Assembly: GCA_026982475.1 (NCBI GenBank)
Contig: JALSHB010000185.1
Location: 1-46,444, forward strand
Origin: Chromatiales bacterium
GTDB taxonomy: Bacteria > Pseudomonadota > Gammaproteobacteria > SZUA-152
Reading direction: 5' to 3'
Length of the DNA: 46,444 nt
The translations under genes were made by a program, and so were the position numbers. Shown in pieces: positions 8,908-17,470 of this stretch. Position 1 is the first letter of the stretch; the number at the start of each line of letters is the position of its first letter. The notes beneath the pieces were generated by a model. It saw nothing but the letters and a program-made list of their open reading frames with translations, was not told where the DNA came from and made no database searches.

Positions 8908-9825
8908 ATGCACAGCCAGCGACGGACGGCACACAGGCAACACCCAGCACGCCCCTGGCAATGGGTCGCCGGGCTCTCCCTTTGCCTGCTGGCAGGCGCC
9001 GCGCAGGCCCACCCCAGCCACGACGATCGCCTCGTCCACCCCTTCATCGTCAGCGGCGTGATCCTCAACAGCGACAACGCCGGGCGCATCGAGGCCTTCG
9101 CCAGGATCCTCGGCGAGGCCACCGGCTACCCCTTGCAGGTGCGCTTCGTCGACAGCTATGACGCCCTCTCGGCCGCCCTGCGCAAGGACCCGGACGCCCT
9201 CGGCTGGACCGGCGGCGCGCCCTATGTCGAAGACCGCGTCAAGGATGGCCAGCAGCTGGTCGGCATTCCCCTGTTGCGCGGCCAGCCACGCTACCACAGC
9301 CTGATCATCAGCCGCCGCGAACGCCCCGAAAAGACCCTGCAAGCCTTCCGCGGCCAGGTCTTCGCCTATTCCGACGGACGCTCCAACTCCGGTTATGTGG
9401 CGCCGGCCTACCGTCTGAAACAGGCGGGTTTCGAGATCCAGAACTACTTCCGCCTGCTGTTGCACGCCGGCAACCACGAACGCAGCATCGAGGCCGTGGC
9501 CAGCGGCCTGGCCGATGTCGCCGCCGTCGACGAGTACGTATGGCACGAATACCTCAGGATGCACCCCCAGACCCGCCGGCAACTGCACGAGATCGAACGC
9601 CTCGGCCCCTTTCCCTTTACCCCCATCGTGGCCGGCAAGGCGGTGGATCAAGGGACCATCAAGCGCCTGCAACAAACCCTGACCACACTCGACCAAAGGC
9701 CCGCCGGCAAGGAACTGCTGGAGGATTTCGGCCTCGACGGCTTCACCGCCAGGGACGACGACTTCTACCGCCCCATCGAAGACATGATGCGCGCGCTGGG
9801 ATGGCCGCGGGACGGCCCGCGGTGA
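8908..9825 (+). CDS. PhnD-like periplasmic substrate-binding protein
   Basis: 305 residues with a signal peptide (positively charged start, hydrophobic run, cleavage after AGAAQA near residue 34). The body resembles PhnD/SsuA/transferrin-like binding proteins of phosphate, phosphonate or phosphite type: VDSYDALSAALRKDPDALGWTGGAPYVED, FAYSDGRSNSGYVAPAYRL and SGLADVAAVDEYVWHEY. No permease or ATPase gene accompanies it. The stop codon overlaps the start of the histidine kinase, so it most likely works as a ligand-sensing partner of that kinase. The ligand cannot be read from the sequence. Confidence 0.85.
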   Translation: MHSQRRTAHRQHPARPWQWVAGLSLCLLAGAAQAHPSHDDRLVHPFIVSGVILNSDNAGRIEAFARILGEATGYPLQVRFVDSYDALSAALRKDPDALGWTGGAPYVEDRVKDGQQLVGIPLLRGQPRYHSLIISRRERPEKTLQAFRGQVFAYSDGRSNSGYVAPAYRLKQAGFEIQNYFRLLLHAGNHERSIEAVASGLADVAAVDEYVWHEYLRMHPQTRRQLHEIERLGPFPFTPIVAGKAVDQGTIKRLQQTLTTLDQRPAGKELLEDFGLDGFTARDDDFYRPIEDMMRALGWPRDGPR

Positions 9826-11330
9826 TCGACTGGATACGCCAATCGTTTTATCGCCAGATCATGGCCCTGCTGATCATCGGCGGCTTCAGCATCGCCACCA
9901 TCTACGGCCTGTTCGATTACCAGAAGGAACGCAGCCAGCTGCGCCACATCCTCGAGGCCGACGCCCGCCACCTCGCCGACACCCTGAGCCTGGTGATCGC
10001 CGACGACGTCTTCTACGGCAAGCATTTTGCGTTATGGAAACGGCTCGATGCCGTCTACCGGCGCCACCACGCCGACAACAGCACCGGCCTGCTGTACCAC
10101 ATCCGGGAAATCTCCGTGACCGACAACGACGGCCTGATCGTCGGTCACAGCCACCCGCGTGAACATCCCCTGTTGAAACCCGATCCCCACTCGGCCTTCG
10201 ACCGCGCGCAGCAGGCCGGCAACGGTCAGCGCCTCCTCTGGCGGCAACAACCCACCGTGATGCTGATGGTGCGCTATCCGATCCACTTCAGCGGCAAGAA
10301 GGTAGGCGACATCACCCTCGACCTCGACCCCCAGCCCATGCTCGCCCTGCAACACCAGCTGGCCGTCAACTACCTGCTCTACGAACTCGTGTTCCTGGGC
10401 ATCCTGCTGGTCTCGGCGCGCTTCCTGGCCCGCTGGCTGGCCCGCCCGCTGGAACAGGCCAGCAAGGTGCTGCCCCGGCTCGGCAGCGGCGAGGTGCGAC
10501 TACCCGGCTTGCAGACGCGCCAGGACGAGCTGAAACACCTCGCCTGCGCCATCGAGGCGGCCGACCAGCGCATCCATGCCGCGCAGCTCGCCGCCCAGGA
10601 TCGCGAGAGCGAGCTGGAGTCACGGGTCCGCGAACGCACCGAGGAAATCGAGTCCTTCACCTATTCCGTCTCCCACGACCTGCGCTCCCCCCTGCGCGCC
10701 CTGGACGGCTTCTCCCAGGCCCTGCAGGAAGACTGCGCCGACACCCTGAGCGACGACGGCAGACAGCACCTGCAACGGATACGCGGCGCGGCGGTGCGCA
10801 TGGGGCACATCATCGACGACCTGCTCATGCTGTCGCGCGTAAACCGCCAGAGCCTGGTTTTCTCCACCGTGGACCTGTCGGCGCTGGCCCGCGACATCAT
10901 CGATGAATTGCGCGAGCAATCGCCACAACGGCAGGTCGATGTGCGCATTGCCGCGCACATGCGGGCCGAAGGCGACGAGCGCCTGCTGCGCATCGCCCTC
11001 GGCAATCTCCTCGCCAACGCCTGGAAATACACCCGCAAGACCGCCCATGCCAGGATAGACTTCGACAGCCGCCTGCAAGATGGCGCGCGGATCTATCGGC
11101 TGCACGACAATGGAACCGGATTCGACATGAAATACGTTGATAAACTGTTCGAGGCCTTTCAACGCCTGCATGGCTGGGACGAATACGAAGGCACCGGCAT
11201 CGGACTGGCCATCGTGCAGCGCATCATCCATCGCCACCATGGCGAGGTATGGGCGGAAGGCGAACCCGGGCGGGGCGCCACCTTTTATTTTCGGCTCGGA
11301 AACGGCGACAATACGGCAACGGCTCAATGA
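9822..11330 (+). CDS. Membrane sensor histidine kinase coupled to the PhnD-like protein
   Basis: 502 residues from GTG 9822, which overlaps the upstream stop as GTGA; ATG 9801 is an alternative start. Two membrane segments (about 11-30 and 180-200) flank a periplasmic sensor domain; then HAMP-like linker, coiled coil ending at RERTEEIESF, a HisKA domain with SHDLRSPLRAL (phosphoacceptor H285) and an HATPase domain with NLLANAWKYT (N box), DNGTGFDM (G1) and GTGIGLAIV (G2). The catalytic half resembles phytochrome-like kinases. No response regulator gene is next to it, so the output partner is elsewhere. Translational coupling supports joint function with the binding protein. Confidence 0.9.
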   Translation: MIDWIRQSFYRQIMALLIIGGFSIATIYGLFDYQKERSQLRHILEADARHLADTLSLVIADDVFYGKHFALWKRLDAVYRRHHADNSTGLLYHIREISVTDNDGLIVGHSHPREHPLLKPDPHSAFDRAQQAGNGQRLLWRQQPTVMLMVRYPIHFSGKKVGDITLDLDPQPMLALQHQLAVNYLLYELVFLGILLVSARFLARWLARPLEQASKVLPRLGSGEVRLPGLQTRQDELKHLACAIEAADQRIHAAQLAAQDRESELESRVRERTEEIESFTYSVSHDLRSPLRALDGFSQALQEDCADTLSDDGRQHLQRIRGAAVRMGHIIDDLLMLSRVNRQSLVFSTVDLSALARDIIDELREQSPQRQVDVRIAAHMRAEGDERLLRIALGNLLANAWKYTRKTAHARIDFDSRLQDGARIYRLHDNGTGFDMKYVDKLFEAFQRLHGWDEYEGTGIGLAIVQRIIHRHHGEVWAEGEPGRGATFYFRLGNGDNTATAQ

Positions 11331-11417
11331 TTTATCGCCGCTGATAAAAAACAACTGGAATATCACACACATCGGCCGATAACCGATCAAGTCAATCTTT
11401 CAACGCGAGGGAAACCC

Positions 11418-12179
11418 ATGAAGAAGAAGCTCATCGTCGCCACCCTGGCGGCTCTCACCAGCGGTATCGCACAGGCCGACTTCCTGCGCATCGAGGCCGG
11501 CGCCGGCATCTGGCAAAGCGAACCCAGCGGAACCGTCACCGACAAGGCGTCCGGCAGCAGCTACATTCCCAGCCTCAGTGACGACCTGGGTTACCAGAAA
11601 GAAAACATTTCCTACCTGTGGCTCAACGTCAAACACCCGGTACCCGTGCTGCCCAATGTACGCATCGAATACACCACCCCCAGCTTCGAGGGCTACACGA
11701 AAAAGAGCTTCACCTGGGCGGGCAATACCTATGGCATCAATGCCTACAGCAAACTCGAGATGAAACAGACCGACATCGTGCTGTACTACAACCTGCTCGA
11801 CAACACCTTCTGGGCCACCCTGGATCTGGGCCTGGACCTGAAGCTGGTCGACTACAGCTACGAGCTGCGCAATCCGCTCAGCACCTACAGCGACTCCGGC
11901 AGCCTGCCCATCCCCATGCTGTACGTCCGCACCCGCGCACAGATTCCAACGACGAATATCGGCCTCGAAGCAGACATCAAATACATCGGCTACGGCGACA
12001 CCAAGCTCTATGACGCCCGCGCCAAGGTGGACTACACCTTTGATATCGTCCCCGTCATCCAGCCGGCCATCGAACTCGGCTATCGCACGCAGAAATTCAA
12101 GATCGATGAAGACAGCGTGGACACCAAAACCGACTTTGAGTTTTCCGGCATCTACGGCGGCGTGATGCTGCGCTTCTGA
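11418..12179 (+). CDS. TIGR04219-type outer membrane beta-barrel protein
   Basis: 253 residues. A signal peptide (MKKKLIVATLAALTSGIAQA) is followed by DFLRIEAGAGIWQSEPSGTV and alternating amphipathic strands, ending in the aromatic-terminated strand GIYGGVMLRF typical of outer-membrane barrels. The overall pattern fits the TIGR04219 outer-membrane family of gammaproteobacteria, whose function is not known. AGGGA lies a few bases before the ATG. A strong hairpin terminator follows the stop, so transcription probably ends here. Confidence 0.8.
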   Translation: MKKKLIVATLAALTSGIAQADFLRIEAGAGIWQSEPSGTVTDKASGSSYIPSLSDDLGYQKENISYLWLNVKHPVPVLPNVRIEYTTPSFEGYTKKSFTWAGNTYGINAYSKLEMKQTDIVLYYNLLDNTFWATLDLGLDLKLVDYSYELRNPLSTYSDSGSLPIPMLYVRTRAQIPTTNIGLEADIKYIGYGDTKLYDARAKVDYTFDIVPVIQPAIELGYRTQKFKIDEDSVDTKTDFEFSGIYGGVMLRF

Positions 12180-12197
12180 ATAAAAGCAAACATGAAA

Positions 12198-12232
12198 ACA
12201 GAACAGGGCGGATGGATTCCGCCCTGTTCTGT
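12198..12232 (+). terminator. Rho-independent-like hairpin after the outer-membrane gene
   Basis: A perfect 15-bp stem (ACAGAACAGGGCGGA / TCCGCCCTGTTCTGT) with a 5-base loop begins about 20 bp after the stop codon. The trailing T tract is poor, so termination may be factor-assisted or the hairpin may mainly protect the 3' end. Confidence 0.65.
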
Positions 12233-12262
12233 TCGTGTCCACAGCAATGAAAAAATGTAGCA

Positions 12263-12382
12263 GCGGGCCATGCCCGCGACAGCTCTTCCCGCCAACATGC
12301 AATCCATCCGCCTGTAGGAGCGCCTTCAGGCGCGATCACGTTTTTCACCTCTGGCTGTCGCGCCTGAAGGCGCTCCTACAGG
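12263..12382. repeat. REP/BIME-like palindromes between convergent genes
   Basis: A short palindrome GCGGGCCATGCCCGC (12263-12277) is followed by two 25-nt perfectly inverted arms at 12311-12335 and 12358-12382 (CTGTAGGAGCGCCTTCAGGC... and its complement) separated by 22 nt. The GTAGGAGC...TTCAGGC pattern is typical of REP elements of Pseudomonas and relatives, which are mobilised by RAYT (IS200-like) proteins. It sits between convergent genes and could act as a bidirectional 3' boundary. Confidence 0.8.
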
Positions 12383-12407
12383 TTGTTGTCAGCCGTTGCG
12401 ACGGGTG

Positions 12408-14585
12408 TCAGACCGGCTGCAGATTGGCATAGGCCATCATCAACCACTTGCCCCCCTGCGCATCGAAGTTGACGTGCACCCGCGCCTGCGCGCCCTGCCC
12501 TTCCACATCCAGCACCACCCCTTCGCCGAACTTGGCATGCTGCACGCGCTGACCTAACCGCAAACCGTTGCTTTCCTGCTGCACCGGGGTGGCGCCGAAG
12601 CCGTGATCGCTGGCCGGCATGGCGACGCTGCCGCCGAGGCGCACCTCCTCGATGAGTTCGGCGGGGATCTCGTCGAGAAAGCGCGAACGGTGAGGGAAGG
12701 TCTCCGACCCATACAGGCGTCGCGCCTCGGCGTGCGTCAGGTAAAGGCGCTGTCGCGCGCGGGTGATACCGACGTAGCAGAGGCGCCGCTCCTCTTCCAG
12801 CCGCCCCGGTTCCTCGATGGACATCTTGTGCGGGAACAGGCCTTCCTCCATGCCACACAAGAAGACTAACGGGAATTCGAGACCCTTGGCCGAATGCAGG
12901 GTCATCAGCTGGGCGCCATCCTCGCCACCGCTGGTCTGTTTTTCACCGGCCTCCAGCGCCGCGTGGGCGATGAAGGCGGAGATGTCGTCCAGCGGCTCCT
13001 CTCCCTCCGGGGTCTCGTCGCTGGGGTCGAAATAGCGCGCGGCGTTGACCAGTTCTTCGAGGTTTTCGATGCGCGCCTGGGCCTTCTCGCCACGCTCCTT
13101 CTCGTAGTGGGCGCGCAGGCCGCTATGATGAATCAGGTGCTCCATTTGCTCGTGCAGCGCCATGCTGGCGGTGGCCGCGCCCATTTCCTCGATCAGCTCG
13201 AGAAAGCCACGCAGGGCATTGGCGGCGCGCGCCGGCAGCAGCTTTTGTTCAACCATCGCGGTGGCGGCATCCCACAGGGCAAGATTGTGCTGACGGGCAT
13301 ATTCGCGCGCGGCGGATACGGTGCGTTCACCGATGCCACGCGTCGGCGTGTTGACCACGCGCTCGAAGCCGGCGTCGTCACGACGGTTGGCGAGCAGGCG
13401 CAGATAGGCCATGGCGTCCTTGATTTCCTGGCGCTCGAAGAAGCGCAGGCCGCCATAGACGCGATAGGGCACGCCGGCCTGGATCAGCGCCTCTTCCAGC
13501 ACCCGCGACTGGGCGTTGGAGCGGTACAGCACGGCGCAGTCGTGGTATCTGCCGCCATCGTCCACCCAGTCCTGCATGCGCTCGACGATGAAGCGCGCCT
13601 CGTCGCGCTCGTTGAACGCGGCATAACGACGAATAGGCTCACCGTCGGCATCGGCGGTCCACAGATTCTTGCCCAGGCGCTCGGCATTGTGCTCGATGAG
13701 GGCGTTGGCGGCCTTGAGGATGTTGCCGGTGGAGCGGTAGTTCTGTTCCAGACGCACGGTGTGCGCGCCACTGAAATCGCGGCTGAACTGCTGGATGTTC
13801 TCGATGCGCGCGCCGCGCCAGCCGTAGATGGACTGGTCGTCGTCGCCGACGGCGAAGACGTGAGAGCGCGTGCCGGCCAGCAGGCGTATCCACGCATACT
13901 GGATGGCGTTGGTGTCCTGGAATTCGTCCACCAGGATGTGCTGGAAGCGTTCGCGGTAGTGTTCGAGCAGGCGCGGGTTCTTCAACCACAGCTCGTGGGC
14001 GCGCAGCAGCAGCTCGGCGAAATCCACCAGCCCGGTGCGCTGGCAGAGGTCTTCGTAGGCGCGATAGATGCGGATCATCTGTTTCTGGAAGGGGTCGCCG
14101 AAGTCCTCGATGTGCTCGGGGCGCTGGCCTTCGTCCTTGCGCGAATTGATGAACCACTGCGCCTGGCGCGGCGGCCACTGCGCCTCGTCCAATTGCAGGT
14201 CGCGGAGGATGCGGCGGAGGGTGCGGTACTGGTCGTCGCTGTCGAGGATCTGGAAGGTCTGCGGCAGGCCGGCGTCCTTCCAGTGCATGCGCAGCAGGCG
14301 ATGGGCCAGGGAGTGAAAGGTGCCCACCCACATGCCGCCCACCGGCAGCGCCAGCAGGCCCTCGATGCGCCCGCGCATCTCGGCGGCGGCCTTGTTGGTG
14401 AAGGTGACGGCGAGGATGCTGTAGGGCGACACCGCCTCGGTGCGCACCAGCCAGGCGATGCGGTGCACCAGCACGCGGGTCTTGCCGCTGCCGGCGCCGG
14501 CCAGCACCAGGGCGTGACCGGGCGGGGCGCACACCGCCTCGCGCTGGGCCTCGTTGAGGTCTTCGATAATGTGGGATACGTCCAT
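12408..14585 (-). CDS. uvrD: UvrD/Rep-family DNA helicase II
   Basis: 725 residues, close to E. coli UvrD (720). It is an SF1A 3'-5' helicase of nucleotide-excision and mismatch repair. Walker A GAGSGKT (residues 30-36), LAVTFTNKAAAEM (Ia), DEFQDTNAIQY (II, near 219), GDDDQSIYGWRGA (III), RLEQNYRST (IV), LHSAKGLEFPLVFL (V) and VGITRARQRLYL (VI) are all present, with the C-terminal Tudor-like tail (GQRVQHAKFGEGVVLDVEG). The tail favours UvrD/PcrA over Rep. It is a single gene facing the outer-membrane gene across REP palindromes. Confidence 0.95.
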   Translation of the reverse strand: MDVSHIIEDLNEAQREAVCAPPGHALVLAGAGSGKTRVLVHRIAWLVRTEAVSPYSILAVTFTNKAAAEMRGRIEGLLALPVGGMWVGTFHSLAHRLLRMHWKDAGLPQTFQILDSDDQYRTLRRILRDLQLDEAQWPPRQAQWFINSRKDEGQRPEHIEDFGDPFQKQMIRIYRAYEDLCQRTGLVDFAELLLRAHELWLKNPRLLEHYRERFQHILVDEFQDTNAIQYAWIRLLAGTRSHVFAVGDDDQSIYGWRGARIENIQQFSRDFSGAHTVRLEQNYRSTGNILKAANALIEHNAERLGKNLWTADADGEPIRRYAAFNERDEARFIVERMQDWVDDGGRYHDCAVLYRSNAQSRVLEEALIQAGVPYRVYGGLRFFERQEIKDAMAYLRLLANRRDDAGFERVVNTPTRGIGERTVSAAREYARQHNLALWDAATAMVEQKLLPARAANALRGFLELIEEMGAATASMALHEQMEHLIHHSGLRAHYEKERGEKAQARIENLEELVNAARYFDPSDETPEGEEPLDDISAFIAHAALEAGEKQTSGGEDGAQLMTLHSAKGLEFPLVFLCGMEEGLFPHKMSIEEPGRLEEERRLCYVGITRARQRLYLTHAEARRLYGSETFPHRSRFLDEIPAELIEEVRLGGSVAMPASDHGFGATPVQQESNGLRLGQRVQHAKFGEGVVLDVEGQGAQARVHVNFDAQGGKWLMMAYANLQPV

Positions 14586-14939
14586 GGGACGGGGATTCTA
14601 ACAGATGGGCCCCGGCCCGGCCCGCCGGGGTGCGCCGCCTTGGGCCCGGCCCATCGCATGTTGCCGTTTTCCGTCGCCCCATGAAAAATCAGGTTTTTCA
14701 ACGCCCTGTGGGCAATTGCCATGAAAATGCTCCACCTTGCCCCCATTATCATCGAGGGCCAGGCGGGTGATTGCCTGGGTCATCTCGCAAAATTGACCAA
14801 AAACAAGGGCAAAAACAGTGCTTTTGTAGTAGATTCGGCCACGGTCCGCGAGACCGGCATGTACTGTTTTTCACCGTGATTGGCAGGTATGCTGTCACAG
14901 CCAAGACTCGATTTCCAAACCAACCAAGGGAACATCGTC
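14586..14939. other. Divergent intergenic region between uvrD and the lipoprotein gene
   Basis: About 350 bp. Just upstream of uvrD is a very GC-rich block (14604-14655) with arms GATGGGCC/GGCCCATC that could fold in the uvrD leader. Further right the region is AT-richer and contains TTGACC near 14795, but I do not see a matching -10 box at normal spacing. No LexA box (CTG-N10-CAG type) was recognised. No gene is supported here; the in-frame extension from 14880 upstream of the lipoprotein start has no signal sequence of its own. Confidence 0.5.
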
Positions 14940-15287
14940 ATGACTAAATATTTGACCATTGCCATCGGATTAAGCGCCCTCCTGCTGCTGGGTGGTTGCG
15001 CGACCACCTCGAAAGAAGACATCGACAAGATGGCAGCCGATATCGCCACGGCGCAGAAGACCGCGGACGAGGCGAAGACCATGGCGGCCAATGCGCAGAC
15101 TACCGCCATCCGCGCAGAGAAGATGGCCGAGGAGGCCAAGGCGGCGGCGGATCGCTCCGCGTCCGACATCGCCCGTGCCCAGGCCACCGCCGACCGCGCC
15201 CTGCGCGAGGCCGAGGCCGCCAAGACCGAGGCTCAGCGGGCCAGCGAGAAGGCCGACCGCATGTTCCAGAAGGCCATCGCGAAATAA
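14940..15287 (+). CDS. Lpp/OprI-like alanine-zipper outer-membrane lipoprotein
   Basis: 115 residues. MTKYLTIAIGLSALLLLGGC is a lipoprotein signal with lipobox LGGC (lipidated C20). The rest is a highly charged, Ala-rich coiled coil (AAANAQTTAIRAEKMAEEAKAAAD...) with heptad-like spacing, as in Pseudomonas OprI and the alanine-zipper lipoprotein family. The end is KAIAK: a terminal Lys, as in Lpp, which there is linked to peptidoglycan. AAGGGA precedes the ATG by about 7 nt. It likely ties the outer membrane to the wall; the L,D-transpeptidase encoded next door could be the linking enzyme, but that is inference. Confidence 0.85.
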   Translation: MTKYLTIAIGLSALLLLGGCATTSKEDIDKMAADIATAQKTADEAKTMAANAQTTAIRAEKMAEEAKAAADRSASDIARAQATADRALREAEAAKTEAQRASEKADRMFQKAIAK

Positions 15288-15335
15288 CCTTTCCTGTCCA
15301 CGCCTGGCGTAGCGGCCGGGCGGCCTTTACTTCAA

Positions 15336-15355
15336 CCTGAATCCGAAGGTTCATG
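15336..15355 (+). repeat. 20-nt hairpin repeat, copy 2
   Basis: CCTGAATCCGAAGGTTCATG, 49 nt after the lipoprotein stop; one stem base differs from the consensus. It probably marks the 3' end of the lipoprotein transcript. Between this copy and copy 3 lies a shorter imperfect inverted repeat (ATGAAAAATC near 15393 and GATTTTTCAT near 15430). Confidence 0.7.
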
Positions 15356-15476
15356 ACGGCGAATCGCACAACGCATTGATACGTCTCGCACTATGAAAAA
15401 TCTCGACAATAGTCCCCGCTATTCCCTCGATTTTTCATTACGCGATACGCATCAAGCCGTTACACGCTTCATCCGC

Positions 15477-15496
15477 CATAAACCTACGGATTCAGG
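15477..15496 (-). repeat. 20-nt hairpin repeat, copy 3 (inverted orientation)
   Basis: Reverse complement reads CCTGAATCCGTAGGTTTATG, 18 of 20 matching the consensus. It overlaps the 3' end of the L,D-transpeptidase gene: its AAT CCG TAG gives the last two codons and the stop. It faces copy 2 across 120 bp. Confidence 0.7.
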
Positions 15497-16788
15497 CTCA
15501 AGGGTTCATTGCCCGCGGTATCCTGCGGTGCCGCGACAATGAATCCCTCGACCCCGAACTCGTCCCTGATCACCTGCGCCGTTTGATACAGCGCCAGGCA
15601 GTCACTGAACGGCCCCACCATCACCCGGCACAGGCCATCACTGCCACAGGCGCGCACACTGGCCGAAGACACCGATGTCCGCAACCGCTTCGCCAGTCGC
15701 TCTGCCCGCGTCTCGTCTTCAAACGCCCCCAGTTGCAGCAGCCAGCCATTGCCGAATTCAGGCTGTGGACACTGCGCGACCACCGGCTCGGGCACCCCGC
15801 TGTGACGGTTGGCCACCGCCATGATGCGCTCCCAGTCCTTGTCCGCCAGCCGCCGATGGGAAACCTGCACCAGCTGCGACACCACCGGCGTCAGGCTGAC
15901 ACCCTGCTGGTTCTTCTCCTCTGACAGCGGCGCGTGGGCCTCCAGGAACAGCACGGCATCCTCGCGCCCGACCTTGTAGGCCTCGTTTTCAATACGCACC
16001 GACACCCCGCGCGGCACGCGGGAAAACAGCGCTTCGATGTCCTCCGGGTAGAGGCGGATGCAGCCATGGCTGACGCGCATGCCGATACTGAAGGGCCGGT
16101 TGGTGCCATGCAGCAGATAGCCGGGCTCACTGAGCATGAGGGCGTAGTCGCCCAGCGGGTTGTCGGGACCGGGGGGGATATGCCGTTGCGTGGCCAGTCC
16201 CTCGGCGGCCATTTCCGCGACGATGGAGGCGGGCGCGGTCCAGCTGGGATGCTCGATCTTCTCCACCACCGAGAATTCGCCCAGCGGCGTCGACCAGCCC
16301 TCGCGGCCGATGCCGACGGGATAGGTCACCACCATTCCCGGCTGGCCCGGCGCGGGTTCGGGGAAGTAGTACAGCCGCATCTCCACCAGGTTGATGACGA
16401 TGCCCCGCCAGGGGCGCGACGGCAGAACGAAACGGGTCGGCACCACCACCCGGGTTCCCGTATCCGGCAGCCAGGGATCGACCGCCGGGTTGGCGGACAC
16501 CAGCTCATTGAAACCCACATCGAAGCGGCGGGCGATGTCCATCAAGGTCTCGCCCTGGCGGATCATGGTGTATTGAATCTGCCCCACCAGGTTGTTGCCG
16601 GCCGCCGGCAGGGGGAAACTCAGTGCCTGCGCCCCCCCGCCCAGGCACATTGCCACGGCAAACAGCGCCAGCAACCCGGGCCGGCGACGGCGGAGCGCTG
16701 AAAGGACGAAACGGCCAGCCACTTGCAGCAAGGCTAGAAGTCTGTCGGACTTGGGAACAATCGACTGCGCTGGCGGGAGGGCGGCCAA
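15484..16788 (-). CDS. LysM-YkuD L,D-transpeptidase with C-terminal SPOR domain
   Basis: 434 residues from TTG 16788 (GGGA upstream); no internal ATG offers a better start, and GTG 16722 is possible. Order: hydrophobic anchor or signal (about 40-56), LysM (about 72-117, YTMIRQGETLMDIARRF), YkuD catalytic domain (about 128-265) with HGTN...SHGCIRLYPED (catalytic C243), then a SPOR domain (about 350-425, GNGWLLQLGAFEDETRAERLAKRL). The catalytic half matches ErfK/YbiS-type enzymes that make 3-3 crosslinks or attach Lpp to peptidoglycan. SPOR domains bind denuded septal glycan, so this protein may act at division sites. Gene ends inside a dispersed hairpin repeat that supplies the stop codon. Confidence 0.9.
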   Translation of the reverse strand: MAALPPAQSIVPKSDRLLALLQVAGRFVLSALRRRRPGLLALFAVAMCLGGGAQALSFPLPAAGNNLVGQIQYTMIRQGETLMDIARRFDVGFNELVSANPAVDPWLPDTGTRVVVPTRFVLPSRPWRGIVINLVEMRLYYFPEPAPGQPGMVVTYPVGIGREGWSTPLGEFSVVEKIEHPSWTAPASIVAEMAAEGLATQRHIPPGPDNPLGDYALMLSEPGYLLHGTNRPFSIGMRVSHGCIRLYPEDIEALFSRVPRGVSVRIENEAYKVGREDAVLFLEAHAPLSEEKNQQGVSLTPVVSQLVQVSHRRLADKDWERIMAVANRHSGVPEPVVAQCPQPEFGNGWLLQLGAFEDETRAERLAKRLRTSVSSASVRACGSDGLCRVMVGPFSDCLALYQTAQVIRDEFGVEGFIVAAPQDTAGNEPLSLNP

Positions 16789-16897
16789 AATGTTCCCGAT
16801 TTTTCGTTAAATAGAACCACTATTCGCCTCAAAATCGGTAACATTTTGACTCGCTCTCCCACCATGCTCGCTACGATTGCCCAAATCCGACAGACTC

Positions 16898-17173
16898 CTA
16901 GTCTTTTTTCTTCAGGCCGCGGGTATCGAGCTGCACCACCACCGTATCGCTCACCTCGTCGGTGAAATGTGGACGGTCATCGCCGCTCACGCCGCCCAAC
17001 TCGTGCTCGCGTGAGCTGATCAGCGTGAGACACTCGCGGATGTCGTTGATGGTCTCTTCCGACAGGGGGTGACGCATGCCGGGCGGGGTGTAGGTGTCCT
17101 TGGCCACATTGGTCAGGGTGCGACGCATGGCGCGCAGGATGCGCAGTTCGACAGAGGGCTGTTCTTCGCTCAT
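16898..17173 (-). CDS. Small conserved-looking protein of unknown function
   Basis: 91 residues from ATG 17173 (MSEEQPSVELRILRAMRRTLTNVAKDT). I do not recognise the family with certainty. The protein is hydrophilic, has a predicted helical N-terminal half, a PPGMRHPLS motif, and ends in GLKKKD; there is no signal peptide, membrane segment or Cys cluster. The open frame extends upstream to 17284, but that part is Arg-rich and looks non-coding. It lies alone between the transpeptidase and the TVP38-type gene; codon use is like its neighbours. Confidence 0.65.
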   Translation of the reverse strand: MSEEQPSVELRILRAMRRTLTNVAKDTYTPPGMRHPLSEETINDIRECLTLISSREHELGGVSGDDRPHFTDEVSDTVVVQLDTRGLKKKD

Positions 17174-17416
17174 GCTGTTTTCTCGTTGGTACGCTGCGGA
17201 GACCCTAGTTTGGCATATTTTGCGGAGATTTTTCCGCCGCCCCCCTCTCCGCAGGGGAATCGACCCAGCGTAACCACTCCCCACTTATCAACCCGGCGAC
17301 CATATAGATCATGTCCAGGGACGTGAGCAGATACCACCCAGACTGCTTTCCGGGCAACAAATCTTCACGCCCACTGTAACTGTGGCACTGTATTTGCGTC
17401 CGAGAACCCTTATCAT

Positions 17417-17436
17417 CCCGAGTCCGCAGGTTCAGG
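17417..17436 (+). repeat. 20-nt hairpin repeat, copy 4
   Basis: CCCGAGTCCGCAGGTTCAGG, 18 of 20 matching the consensus, embedded in TTATC...GATAA outer arms (17410-17439). It lies 34 nt upstream of the next start codon, so it would be in the 5' leader or promoter of the TVP38-flavoprotein gene. Confidence 0.65.
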
Positions 17437-17470
17437 ATAACGACAATCCGCAACAAACCAGGAACATTTC

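Noticed and set aside
9540-9821. N-terminal extension of the histidine kinase frame
   Set aside because: It overlaps the end of the binding-protein gene in another frame; GTG 9822 (or ATG 9801) gives a normal membrane-anchored start.
12894-14684. 596-codon plus-strand frame
   Set aside because: Antisense to uvrD, whose helicase motifs are complete.
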